Below the pieces are notes generated by a model. It saw nothing but the letters and a program-made list of their open reading frames with translations. It searched no databases and was not told the DNA's origin. DNA of 17,678 nucleotides, taken from positions 1-17,678 of the forward strand of contig DASSDH010000067.1 in assembly GCA_035697245.1 (NCBI GenBank), given 5' to 3'. Positions 1 through 6,842 of this stretch are shown piece by piece (position 1 is the first letter of the stretch; each line of letters starts with the position of its first letter). This DNA is from JACVRX01 sp035697245. Lineage in GTDB: Bacteria; Actinomycetota; Actinomycetes; Jiangellales; Jiangellaceae. A program made the translations under genes and the position numbers.

Positions 1-7
1 AGTCCTC

Positions 8-1525
8 ATGTCCCATGCGAGCCGGTTGGGCGCCGACAGTGTGTCGAGGACACTGGCCCACAACAGACTCGGCGTCCCCGCCGTCGTCTTCTTCGTGATC
101 AGCGCGGCCACGCCACTGACCGTCGTCGCTGGTGTCATCACCACCGGCTTCGCAGTGACCGGGATCATCGGACTGCCCATCGCGTTCGTCGCGATGGGGT
201 TGTTGCTTGCGCTGTTCAGCGTGGGCTACGTGGCGATGTCACGACACATCACGAACGCCGGAGCCTTCTATACCTACGTCACCCATGGCCTCGGCCGGCC
301 GGCGGGTGTCGGGGCGGCCTGGATGGCGCTGTTCGCCTACAACCTTCTTCAAGTAGGGCTGTACGGCATCATCGGCGCCGCGGCCGCCCCGCTCATCGCG
401 GACTGGTTCGGCATCGAGGTGAGCTGGTGGGTCATCGCCCTGGTCGCGTGGGCAATCGTCGGAACGCTCGGCGTGCTCCGCGTCGACATCAACGGCATGG
501 TGCTGGCGGTTCTGTTGCTGACCGAGATTGCAATCATTCTCATCTACGCGTTCTCGTACCTGACCATCCCGGCCAATGGCGAGATCACGTTCGACACACT
601 GTCCATCGGGAACCTGCTCCAGCCCGGTGTCGGGGCGATCCTGGTTCTCGCGGTACTCGGCTTCGTCGGCTTCGAGGCGTCGGTCGTCTACTCCGAAGAG
701 TCGCGTAACCCTCGCCGAACCGTTCAACTGGCGACCTATGTGTCGATCGCGATCATCGCCGTCGTGTACGTGCTGTCGTCGTGGGCGATGTCGGTGGCGA
801 CCGGTCCGGACGCGATTGTCGCGTTCTCGGCTGAGAACGGACCGGCCACGATCTTCATCCTTGCCGACATGTCTCTCGGTGAGCCCTGGGTGACGATCGG
901 GTCGACCCTGTTCGCGACCTCCGTGCTTGCCGCGATGATCTCCTTCCACAACACCTGCGCCCGGTACGGCTTTGCGCTCGGCCGGGAGCGGGTCTTCGCC
1001 AGCGCCTTGGGCCGGACCTCAGCGCGTTCGGGCGCCCCAATCGTGGCGTCGGTCATCCAGAGCGCGATCGGGCTGGCCGTCATCGTGATCTATGCCATCG
1101 CCGGGTGGGACCCGATCCTGTACCTCTTCTTCACCTTCGGCGTGACCGGCGGGTTCGGGGTGCTGGTGTTGATCACCCTTACGTCCATCGCGGTGGTCGC
1201 ATTCTTCGCCCGTGAACCGTCAGGAGAGAACGCCTGGCGGCGGATGATCGCGCCGACCCTGGCCGCCATTCTGCTGGTGATCACCGTCATCTTCGCCGTG
1301 GTGGAATACGACTTCTTGCTCGGCCTGCCGGACCCCGAACCACTGCGATGGATTCTCCCCGCCAGCTATGTCGTGCTCTTCCTGCTGGGTGTCTGGTGGG
1401 CGCGGTATCTCAGGTCGTCGCGGCCGGAGACCTACGAGATGATCGGTCGAGGTGCGAACGCCGCCACCGGCCAGTCCGTCCTCGACATGGCAGACGAAAT
1501 GGGCCGCGAGCGGCCGGTTCGGTAA
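8..1525 (+). CDS. APC-superfamily amino acid permease
   Basis: This is a 505-residue polytopic inner-membrane transporter of the amino acid-polyamine-organocation (APC) superfamily. It probably imports an amino acid or amine by proton symport or exchange, and the substrate cannot be read from sequence. About twelve hydrophobic segments run from residue 23 to 466. The first (about 23-45) carries the small-residue break ISAATPL typical of TM1. The amphipathic loop SRHITNAGAFYTYVTHGLGR (78-97) and the TM6-type motif GFVGFEASVVYSEES (218-232) followed by NPRR are family hallmarks. The C-terminal tail (about 467-505) is hydrophilic. The length is normal. The ATG at 8 has only seven bases before it, so its promoter and ribosome site lie outside the window and a more upstream start cannot be excluded. 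It converges on the racemase-like gene with a 31-base gap. Family assignment is sure; substrate is unknown. Confidence 0.9.
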   Translation: MSHASRLGADSVSRTLAHNRLGVPAVVFFVISAATPLTVVAGVITTGFAVTGIIGLPIAFVAMGLLLALFSVGYVAMSRHITNAGAFYTYVTHGLGRPAGVGAAWMALFAYNLLQVGLYGIIGAAAAPLIADWFGIEVSWWVIALVAWAIVGTLGVLRVDINGMVLAVLLLTEIAIILIYAFSYLTIPANGEITFDTLSIGNLLQPGVGAILVLAVLGFVGFEASVVYSEESRNPRRTVQLATYVSIAIIAVVYVLSSWAMSVATGPDAIVAFSAENGPATIFILADMSLGEPWVTIGSTLFATSVLAAMISFHNTCARYGFALGRERVFASALGRTSARSGAPIVASVIQSAIGLAVIVIYAIAGWDPILYLFFTFGVTGGFGVLVLITLTSIAVVAFFAREPSGENAWRRMIAPTLAAILLVITVIFAVVEYDFLLGLPDPEPLRWILPASYVVLFLLGVWWARYLRSSRPETYEMIGRGANAATGQSVLDMADEMGRERPVR

Positions 1526-1556
1526 GCTACGTCGTCCACCGACTGCGGCCGTGACC

Positions 1557-2585
1557 TTATTGCCAGGCGATGCGGTCGAAGGTGGTCGTCGTCATCCGGA
1601 CGTCGACGTCGACCTCGTCGCCGACGGCTGGTGGAGCGACCCGAGCCGGTAGCCAGATGAGCGAGCACTGCATGTGCGGTGGCTCGGCAAACCAGCGTTG
1701 CTTGCCGGCGACGTGAAATGGGGACAGCGCCCGGCCGACCGCCTCGAGTCCGCCCTTGGCCACGGCAACGGCCCGTTGACGTACCGACGTCGCCGCGGTC
1801 GGCGCCTCGAGGGCGATACCGTGCGCGGTGCCGCCGGCGATGACCAGCAAGGAACCGTCCCGGATCGCACGGCGTTGCCGGTAGCCGAATCGCTCGCCCC
1901 GGCGGATCGGATGAACGTCGAGCACGGTGGCCCGGGCGCGGAACAACGATCGCTGCCCGAGCCACAGCGCGGTGCCGATGCGCACCCTGACATCAACGGA
2001 TCGTTCCGCAGCGAGCACTGAGGCATCCGCGAAGGCAAGGTGGCTGACCCAGAGCCGGCTGCGGTCGGGTTCTACGGCGGGGAGCAGCGTAGAAAGGCGG
2101 CGGGCTTCGCCGGGCTGATCTCCGGCCAGCGGCAGGTGCAGCGCCCATCCCTCGAACCGAACCCGGTCCAGCATCGAAACAACCGCGCCGATCTCGTCGG
2201 GCCGGACGCCATGCCGACGCATGCTCGTCACCACCTCGACGACGACGCGCGGGCGGTGGCCACCGTCGGCGAGTGTCCGCAGGTCGGTCAGCCGCGAGAC
2301 GGTGTGCACGATCCGCTCGTCGGCGCGGTCGAGCATCTCACCAGGTCGCCAGGGCGAAAGCACCAGGACGTCGCCGGGGAAGTTCGCGGTAACAGTGGAA
2401 ACCTCGTCGTACGTACCGACTGCGAGGGTATCGACACCGAGCGCTTTGGCCTCGATCGCGAGAACGCTGTTGCCGAACCCATATCCGTTGCCCTTGGTGA
2501 CGGGCACCAAACCGGCCTGGGCGGCCACGACTGAACGCAGATGCCCGCGCCACGCGTCGGTGTCGACGGACAAAGTCAGTGGCAT
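1557..2585 (-). CDS. Alanine racemase-like fold-type III PLP protein
   Basis: This 342-residue protein has the layout of alanine racemase. An N-terminal PLP barrel carries the cofactor lysine in PVTKGNGYGFG (K31), corresponding to the family's AVVKANAYGHG. SMRRHGV (121-127) and RIGTALWLG (202-210) match the barrel's MNRxG and RPGxxLYG landmarks. A C-terminal beta domain follows (about 215-342). Oddly, the place where racemases have GYADG, with the catalytic tyrosine, reads GTAHG (252-256), and the later MDQ segment reads MQC (305-307). Classical alanine racemization is therefore doubtful. The gene starts three bases after the upstream FemABX gene, with no clear Shine-Dalgarno, so it is probably translationally coupled. 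I infer a PLP enzyme acting on an amino acid used with the FemABX transferase. It could also be a non-catalytic PLP binder. Confidence 0.8.
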   Translation of the reverse strand: MPLTLSVDTDAWRGHLRSVVAAQAGLVPVTKGNGYGFGNSVLAIEAKALGVDTLAVGTYDEVSTVTANFPGDVLVLSPWRPGEMLDRADERIVHTVSRLTDLRTLADGGHRPRVVVEVVTSMRRHGVRPDEIGAVVSMLDRVRFEGWALHLPLAGDQPGEARRLSTLLPAVEPDRSRLWVSHLAFADASVLAAERSVDVRVRIGTALWLGQRSLFRARATVLDVHPIRRGERFGYRQRRAIRDGSLLVIAGGTAHGIALEAPTAATSVRQRAVAVAKGGLEAVGRALSPFHVAGKQRWFAEPPHMQCSLIWLPARVAPPAVGDEVDVDVRMTTTTFDRIAWQ

Positions 2586-2588
2586 GGC

Positions 2589-3716
2589 TCAGCCGCGGCG
2601 CTTCAGGTAGAGGTCGAACGCGGTGTAAAGGATCGTGGAGATCGGCAGGTCCCATTCGCCGGCGTACTCCACCGCCTCTGCTCCTGTGCCGACCTTGAAC
2701 CGGATCAGTCCCGCGTGCGGGTCTGCTTCGTCGACGGTGTCGGTGATCCCTCTCAGGTCGTAGACGTCACATCCGTCGGCGAGCGCGTCGCGGATCATTC
2801 GCCACTGCACGGCGTTGGAACCTCGGACGTCACGACGTTCCGTCGACGACGCGCCGTAGGAGTACCAGGCGTGCGTTCCGACCCGAACCATGGTCGCTGC
2901 CGCGACCAGAGTCCCCTGATAGCGCGCCAGGTACAAACCCAGCCGGCTGTCGTCCTCCGCCGCCATTGCCTGCCACATGCCCTCGAAGTATCGGAACGGG
3001 CGTGGGGTGAAACCATCTCTGTTCGCGGTTTCGACATAGAGCCGGTGGAACTCGGGCAGGTGTTCAGCCTGGCCAAGCTCGACCGTGACGCCGGCCTTCT
3101 CCGCCTTCTTGACGTTGCGCCGCCAGAGCTGGTTGAAGCCCTTGAGCAGGTCGTCCTCGTCGCGACCCGCGAGCGGTAGCTGTACGACGTAACGCGGTTG
3201 GCCGGCGGTGAAGCCGCCATCGTCGGTCGGCGGCCGCCAACCGGCCGCCGTGAGCTGCTCGGTAAGTTCGAGACCCGTCGGAGAGCTGACGTCGGGCTCG
3301 ACCTGGTCGAGCCGTCGGACGCGCTCGTCCGCCAAGGCATCCTTCACCGTCGCGGCGCTCCACCGTCGCAGCGGCACGGGCGGACCCATCCGGATGGCGA
3401 ACGCGCCCCGGCCGCGGACATAAGCGGTCAGTGGGTCGAGCCAGCGCGCCAGGTCGTCGGCGGCGACGGCTGCCGACCAGTCGATGGCAGGGCCTTCCGG
3501 CAGGTAGGCCAGATACCGCCGCAACATTGGCGCCTGCCGGTACAGGATCAGACCGACCCCGACCAACTCGGAATCGCTGAACCACCCGACGGACTCCGCA
3601 CGCCAGTCCCGTTTCACCCGGCCCCAGGCGGGCGTCTGCAGGAAGCTCACCGATGGCCGTTCGTGGATGGCGGCGAGGTGTTCGGCCGGCGTTATCGCGC
3701 GCACCCGCAATGCCAC
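2589..3716 (-). CDS. FemABX-family peptidoglycan aminoacyl-transferase
   Basis: This 375-residue protein has two GNAT-like subdomains and belongs to the FemABX family. These cytoplasmic enzymes move an amino acid from aminoacyl-tRNA onto the peptide stem of a lipid-linked peptidoglycan precursor. The N-terminal SFLQTPAWGRVK (24-35) is a strong family signature. QLWRRNVKKAEKAGV (196-210) is the basic helix typical of the middle region. The C-terminus has YDLRGI (319-324), GLIRFKVGTGAEAVEYAGEWD (336-356, read as overlapping motifs) and a final basic helix. The amino acid and acceptor cannot be read from sequence; Streptomyces FemX is a known actinobacterial relative. The start is a GTG preceded by TAGTCT at 3725-3730 (-), giving a nearly leaderless message. 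It is the first gene of a two-gene operon with the racemase-like gene and is divergent from marR. Confidence 0.88.
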   Translation of the reverse strand: MALRVRAITPAEHLAAIHERPSVSFLQTPAWGRVKRDWRAESVGWFSDSELVGVGLILYRQAPMLRRYLAYLPEGPAIDWSAAVAADDLARWLDPLTAYVRGRGAFAIRMGPPVPLRRWSAATVKDALADERVRRLDQVEPDVSSPTGLELTEQLTAAGWRPPTDDGGFTAGQPRYVVQLPLAGRDEDDLLKGFNQLWRRNVKKAEKAGVTVELGQAEHLPEFHRLYVETANRDGFTPRPFRYFEGMWQAMAAEDDSRLGLYLARYQGTLVAAATMVRVGTHAWYSYGASSTERRDVRGSNAVQWRMIRDALADGCDVYDLRGITDTVDEADPHAGLIRFKVGTGAEAVEYAGEWDLPISTILYTAFDLYLKRRG

Positions 3717-3724
3717 GGTGGACG

Positions 3725-3730
3725 AGACTA
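3725..3730 (-). promoter_or_regulatory. -10 box of the FemABX operon
   Basis: TAGTCT on the minus strand lies 8 bases before the GTG start at 3716. This fits the actinobacterial TANNNT -10 consensus and predicts a transcript with at most one or two leader bases. Its -35 position falls inside the inverted repeat at 3743-3786. Confidence 0.6.
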
Positions 3731-3742
3731 CTTGCCGCCGAT

Positions 3743-3786
3743 GCGATCTCGAGGCACGTACGGCGGCGCCGCCGTCTCGAGATCGC
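3743..3786. promoter_or_regulatory. Inverted repeat in femX-like/marR intergenic region
   Basis: Perfect 11-base arms GCGATCTCGAG (3743-3753) and CTCGAGATCGC (3776-3786) flank a second, independent 16-base perfect palindrome, ACGGCGGCGCCGCCGT (3760-3775). The left arm overlaps the expected -35 of the FemABX promoter. It is distinct in sequence from the MarR-type palindrome next to it. It may be an operator for another regulator; a structural role is also possible. Confidence 0.55.
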
Positions 3787-3797
3787 GGGAACAGCAG

Positions 3798-3819
3798 AAA
3801 TGTTGACTCGTCAACATTT
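3798..3819. promoter_or_regulatory. MarR-type operator palindrome
   Basis: Perfect 10-base arms AAATGTTGAC (3798-3807) and GTCAACATTT (3810-3819) are separated by TC. The site sits immediately upstream of the marR -10 box at 3822 and covers the -35 region. Its size and position are those of an autoregulatory MarR-family operator, where the bound dimer would block RNA polymerase. It is about 80-100 bases from the FemABX start, so control of that operon is possible but less direct. Confidence 0.75.
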
Positions 3820-3821
3820 GC

Positions 3822-3827
3822 TAGACT
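3822..3827 (+). promoter_or_regulatory. -10 box of marR
   Basis: TAGACT lies 5 bases before the ATG at 3833, so the marR message is predicted to be leaderless. It is only two bases from the end of the 22-base operator palindrome. Confidence 0.65.
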
Positions 3828-3832
3828 GAAAC

Positions 3833-4300
3833 ATGGGTCAGCCGGAGCTCGACGATCCCCGACTGACCGTGGTCGGGCTGTTCATGGAGGCGCACGAGGG
3901 GCTGACCGCCAAGTTCTCCGCACGGTTTAATGGTCACGACCTGTCCGAAACCGAGTTCGAGGTGCTGCTCCGACTGGCCCGCACTCCCGGTCGTCGGCTA
4001 CGGATGGGAGACCTGTCCGATCAAACCAGCCTTTCCACCAGCGGCATCACCAGAGTGGTGGATCGTCTGGAGCGCGACGGACTGATTGCGCGGGACAGCT
4101 GCGAGGACGACCGCCGAGGCACCTGGGCCCGCATCACCGAACCGGGGGCCGAGCGCATCGGAGCCGTGCTGCCCGGGCACCTGGACGACGTGGAGGAATG
4201 GTTCACCGGTCGACTCGAGCCGGGCCAACTGGCGGCGCTGACCGACGCGCTGCGAGTCGTCCGCGATGCTGTTAACCCGCGCGCTGTCGCCGGCGGCTAG
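3833..4300 (+). CDS. MarR-family transcriptional regulator
   Basis: This is a 155-residue cytoplasmic winged helix-turn-helix regulator that should bind DNA as a dimer. The N-terminal helix (8-35) and C-terminal helix (about 112-148) would form the dimer interface. The DNA-binding core is LSETEFEVLLRLARTPG (37-53), then MGDLSDQTSLSTSGITRVVDRLERDGLI (58-85, read as overlapping motifs), with the wing EDDRRGTWARIT (91-102) carrying the characteristic D-x-R. A cysteine sits at residue 90, at the base of the wing; whether it senses redox is unknown. The start is fixed by the -10 box 5 bases upstream and the perfect palindrome before it, which suggests autoregulation. No efflux pump or catabolic gene is beside it, so ligand and targets are unknown. 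Its stop shares the tetranucleotide CTAG with the converging nfo stop. Confidence 0.92.
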   Translation: MGQPELDDPRLTVVGLFMEAHEGLTAKFSARFNGHDLSETEFEVLLRLARTPGRRLRMGDLSDQTSLSTSGITRVVDRLERDGLIARDSCEDDRRGTWARITEPGAERIGAVLPGHLDDVEEWFTGRLEPGQLAALTDALRVVRDAVNPRAVAGG

Positions 4301-5088
4301 CCGGCGAGGTGCTTGCGCAGCAGAGCGATATCGGCTTCCTGCCCCTCGGCCCCGCCGGGAGTCTCCACGACCACCGACGCACCGGCGGCTCGAGCGATCC
4401 CGGCGATCGTCGCCGCGCCGATCGTCCCGTCATCGAGGTTGGCGTGCCGGTCCGCGCCGGAGTCGAAAGTGTCGCGGCTGTCGTTCGCATGGACGAGGTC
4501 GATTCGGCCGGTGATCGCCAGCACTCGGGCCACCACGTCGTCCAGCTCGATGCCGCCCGCGTGCGCATGGCAGGTGTCGAGGCAGAAACCCATTCCGGAT
4601 GGACCGACGGCATCCCACAACCGGTCGAGCCGGTCGAGCCGGCGGGCCATCGCATTCTCACCGCCTGCGGTGTTCTCGATGAGCACCGGCAGCTTGTAAT
4701 CAAGCATCTCGGCACACTTGCGCCAGTTGTCGACCCCGATCTCGGGATCGTCGGCCTTGAGCACGTGTCCGCCATGGACGATCAGTGCCTTGGCGCCGAT
4801 CTCGGCTGCTCCGTCGACATGCTGCTGCAGCAACTTGCGACTCGGGATGCGAATCCGGTTGTTCGTGGTGGCGACGTTCAGCCGGTAGGGCGCGTGTACG
4901 TAGAGATCGATGCCGCGATCGGTCGCGGCTGCGCGAAGGGCGGCTCCTCCACCGGGGTAAACAACCACCGGTGGTTCCCAGCCCTGCGGATCGCCGAGAA
5001 AGAACTGGACGAGGTCGGCCTCGCGTGCCTGGGCCTCCTCGAGTGGGTCGCGCTGCTCGACATGCGCGCCGATCCGGATTGTCGCCAC
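4297..5088 (-). CDS. nfo: Deoxyribonuclease IV (endonuclease IV, AP endonuclease)
   Basis: This 263-residue TIM-barrel AP endonuclease of base-excision repair cleaves the backbone 5' to abasic sites and trims blocked 3' ends, using three zinc ions. All nine expected metal ligands can be matched: H65 (YVHAPY), H105 (IVHGGH), E138 (LIENT), D171 and H174 (LDTCHAHAGG), H200 (VHANDS), D213 and H215 (GADRHANLDDG) and E242 (VETPG). The length is slightly shorter than E. coli Nfo (285). The start is a GTG with TAGGGT six bases upstream (5095-5100, minus strand), giving a leaderless mRNA. It is monocistronic, converges on marR with a 4-base overlap, and is divergent from the GHKL ATPase gene. Confidence 0.95.
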   Translation of the reverse strand: MATIRIGAHVEQRDPLEEAQAREADLVQFFLGDPQGWEPPVVVYPGGGAALRAAATDRGIDLYVHAPYRLNVATTNNRIRIPSRKLLQQHVDGAAEIGAKALIVHGGHVLKADDPEIGVDNWRKCAEMLDYKLPVLIENTAGGENAMARRLDRLDRLWDAVGPSGMGFCLDTCHAHAGGIELDDVVARVLAITGRIDLVHANDSRDTFDSGADRHANLDDGTIGAATIAGIARAAGASVVVETPGGAEGQEADIALLRKHLAG

Positions 5089-5094
5089 GCAACG

Positions 5095-5100
5095 ACCCTA
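5095..5100 (-). promoter_or_regulatory. -10 box of nfo
   Basis: TAGGGT on the minus strand ends six bases before the GTG start of nfo, predicting a leaderless transcript. A plus-strand TATGCT (5099-5104) overlaps it by two bases and is a candidate -10 for the divergent GHKL ATPase gene, with a leader of roughly 115 bases. That second call is weak. Confidence 0.55.
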
Positions 5101-5177
5101 TGCTGCGGGAGCAGGAGCAGGAGATCCCGCGCTCCGGGGGTTTGCCGGTCGGGTCTGCGGGCACGACTCGGGTATCA

Positions 5178-5205
5178 GGCCCGTCGTGTGCACGGGCGAC
5201 GGGCC
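5178..5205 (+). promoter_or_regulatory. Hairpin in the leader of the GHKL ATPase gene
   Basis: The arms GGCCCGTCG (5178-5186) and CGACGGGCC (5197-5205) form a perfect 9-bp stem with a 10-base loop. It ends nine bases before the Shine-Dalgarno GGAGG at 5214-5218. There is no T tract, so it is not a standard intrinsic terminator. It could modulate translation of the gene at 5227 or be incidental in GC-rich DNA. Confidence 0.4.
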
Positions 5206-5226
5206 GCTAGCCCGGAGGGAGCCGCC

Positions 5227-5655
5227 GTGGGCCGACCACCGGTCAACGCGCGCGGCCGATGCCGAGCGGCCGAGTTCCCGAGTGAGCCGAGCAGTGTGCC
5301 CGCCGCGCGGCACCTGGTGCGCGATGACCTGGCCAGGCGGAAGCTGCCGACCCGGGTCATCGAGGACAGCATGCTCGTGGTCAGCGAACTGATGACCAAT
5401 GCGGTTCGCCACGCCCAGCCACTTCGGACGCCCGGCCAGGACGACGCAGTCCGGCTGCGGTGGACCGCCGACCCACCCCGAGTCTGGATCGGGGTCACTG
5501 ACGGCGGGGGTCGCGACCGGCCGCACGTCGAGTCGGCTGACGTCGCCGATGTCGGCGGACGCGGGCTCGCTGTCGTGCAGGCGCTGGCGATCGACTGGGG
5601 TGTGACCACGGTGGGCCACGAGATCACGGTTTACGCGGTCGTCACCACCGCCTGA
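5227..5655 (+). CDS. GHKL-type ATP-binding protein (RsbW-like anti-sigma kinase family)
   Basis: This 142-residue single-domain protein has the Bergerat ATP-binding fold seen in the small anti-sigma or serine kinases of actinomycetes. The N box is SELMTNAVRHA (53-63), the G1 box VTDGGG (90-95), and the G2 box GGRGLAVVQAL (110-120). There is no sensor or dimerization domain. Such proteins typically hold a sigma factor or phosphorylate an anti-anti-sigma (STAS) partner, but neither lies in this window, so the target is unknown. The GTG start is chosen because GGAGG at 5214-5218 lies 8 bases upstream and the domain fits from there; the frame stays open much further upstream only as a shadow of nfo. 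This is one of the few genes here with a clear ribosome site. About 70 bases separate it from the SEC-C gene, which has its own promoter. Confidence 0.85.
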   Translation: MGRPPVNARGRCRAAEFPSEPSSVPAARHLVRDDLARRKLPTRVIEDSMLVVSELMTNAVRHAQPLRTPGQDDAVRLRWTADPPRVWIGVTDGGGRDRPHVESADVADVGGRGLAVVQALAIDWGVTTVGHEITVYAVVTTA

Positions 5656-5713
5656 AACCTCCGAGTGAGACAAGGCGCGAGGCCGCAAAGCACCGGTCGG
5701 CGGCATCGGAGGC

Positions 5714-5719
5714 TACGCT
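5714..5719 (+). promoter_or_regulatory. -10 box of the SEC-C gene
   Basis: TACGCT lies 8 bases before the GTG at 5728. It supports that GTG, rather than the ATG at 5788, as the start of the SEC-C protein. Confidence 0.5.
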
Positions 5720-5727
5720 CTGCCGTC

Positions 5728-6696
5728 GTGCCGAGATCTGCCTCGAGATCCGCCCGGCCGAGGACGAACAACACGACGAAAGCGTCGATGGAAGTCCCGG
5801 TCGTCGCTCCACGTCAGCCCTGCCCGTGCGGCTCGGGAAAGCGGTACAAGGCGTGCCATGGGAAGCGCCGGCGCGAAGCGGCCCGCGACTTCGTCCCCCG
5901 ACCCTTTGCCGGGCTGCCCCACGAGGGCGACTGGATCGCCCTGCGAGACGTGGTGTCCTCGGCAACTGCGCCCATCACCCTCGGCAAACCACACGGCGGC
6001 CGGAAGGTGCTGGTCGCGACGCTGCTGCCGCTGGCGGTGCCTGCTCTCGTCCGAGCCGACGGCCAGATCGTGCTGGCACTGCAGACGGCTCAGCCGAGCG
6101 CAGATCCGAGCGCAGACGCGGCACGGGCACTTCTGGCGGCAATGGACGCCGAGCCGGGATCCACCGTCCCGGCCGGAACGCCCACCGCAGACGAGCCACG
6201 GCTGCAGGATCTACTGGATCCGGCCGGGCCGTTCCCTGTCACTGTGCACGAGACGTTCGACTTCTGGCTCGACCAGGCGGATTTCCTCGGAGCCGACGCC
6301 CATGCCGCCGTCGAACAGGCCAATACCGCGATCATCCCCACAGCCCGGCTTGCCTCGGTCGAGGCGGGCTACTGGTGCCGTCTCGGCGATCGTGAGCAGG
6401 TGCGTTGGGTCATGCCGTACGAGGAGGAGTCGCTGCTCGATGCGCTGGCCCGGCTGCATGCACGCGGCGAGGACGACCTGGGTCACGGGACCCGACTGCT
6501 CGGTACCTTCCGGGCTCTCGGCCGGTTGGTGCCGGTGTGGGACCTCAGGACCGGCACGCCCGTCGAAGACGTGGAGGAACCAGCCGCAGCGCTGGCTGCC
6601 CGCCTTGCCGAGGCCCTCGCGACCATCGCGCCGCTCAGCGCCGATGAGAGGCGGGCCCGGTCCGGCTTGGCAAACCGCCAGGTCACCATCAGGTGA
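5728..6696 (+). CDS. SEC-C motif protein, DUF5926-like, function unknown
   Basis: This 322-residue soluble protein starts with a basic, Ser/Arg-rich tail (1-20) followed by a SEC-C zinc motif, CPCGSGKRYKACHG (32-45). The presumed ligands are C32, C34, C43 and H44. This is the motif found at the SecA C-terminus and in many unrelated proteins. The remainder (about 55-322) is an acidic alpha/beta region with no catalytic motif I recognise. Its overall form resembles the actinobacterial DUF5926 family, which I recall but cannot verify here. I do not know its function; the zinc motif suggests protein or nucleic-acid contact. The GTG start is preferred because of a -10 box 8 bases upstream; the ATG at 5788 would remove only the basic tail. 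It converges on arcA across a hairpin. Confidence 0.75.
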   Translation: MPRSASRSARPRTNNTTKASMEVPVVAPRQPCPCGSGKRYKACHGKRRREAARDFVPRPFAGLPHEGDWIALRDVVSSATAPITLGKPHGGRKVLVATLLPLAVPALVRADGQIVLALQTAQPSADPSADAARALLAAMDAEPGSTVPAGTPTADEPRLQDLLDPAGPFPVTVHETFDFWLDQADFLGADAHAAVEQANTAIIPTARLASVEAGYWCRLGDREQVRWVMPYEEESLLDALARLHARGEDDLGHGTRLLGTFRALGRLVPVWDLRTGTPVEDVEEPAAALAARLAEALATIAPLSADERRARSGLANRQVTIR

Positions 6697-6724
6697 GCCG
6701 GTAAATGAGCTGGCAATGGATAAC

Positions 6725-6762
6725 CCCGGCCGCTCTTGACGGGGGAAACAAGAGCGACCGGG
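6725..6762. terminator. Bidirectional hairpin between SEC-C gene and arcA
   Basis: The inner stem GCTCTTG (6732-6738) pairs with CAAGAGC (6749-6755). It extends outward by one pair, one C/A mismatch (6730/6757) and five more pairs (6725-6729 with 6758-6762), giving 13 pairs and a 10-base loop. It lies between two convergent genes, 28 bases after one stop and about 80 after the other. No T tract follows on either strand, as is common for actinobacterial terminators. Confidence 0.65.
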
Positions 6763-6842
6763 ACCGATTCACCGTACCTTGCACGTGCGTGGGAACGGAA
6801 GTTGTATCGAGAAATGCTTTTGTGTTAATCCTCACATAAGGG

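Noticed and set aside
3803..3808. TTGACT as the marR -35 box
   Set aside because: Only 13 bases separate it from TAGACT at 3822, too short for a normal promoter. It is better explained as part of the operator palindrome.
4309..5226. Plus-strand frame open upstream of the GHKL ATPase gene
   Set aside because: It lies opposite nfo, whose nine metal ligands are intact. The GHKL domain begins after the ribosome site at 5214, so the earlier part is a shadow of a GC-rich gene.
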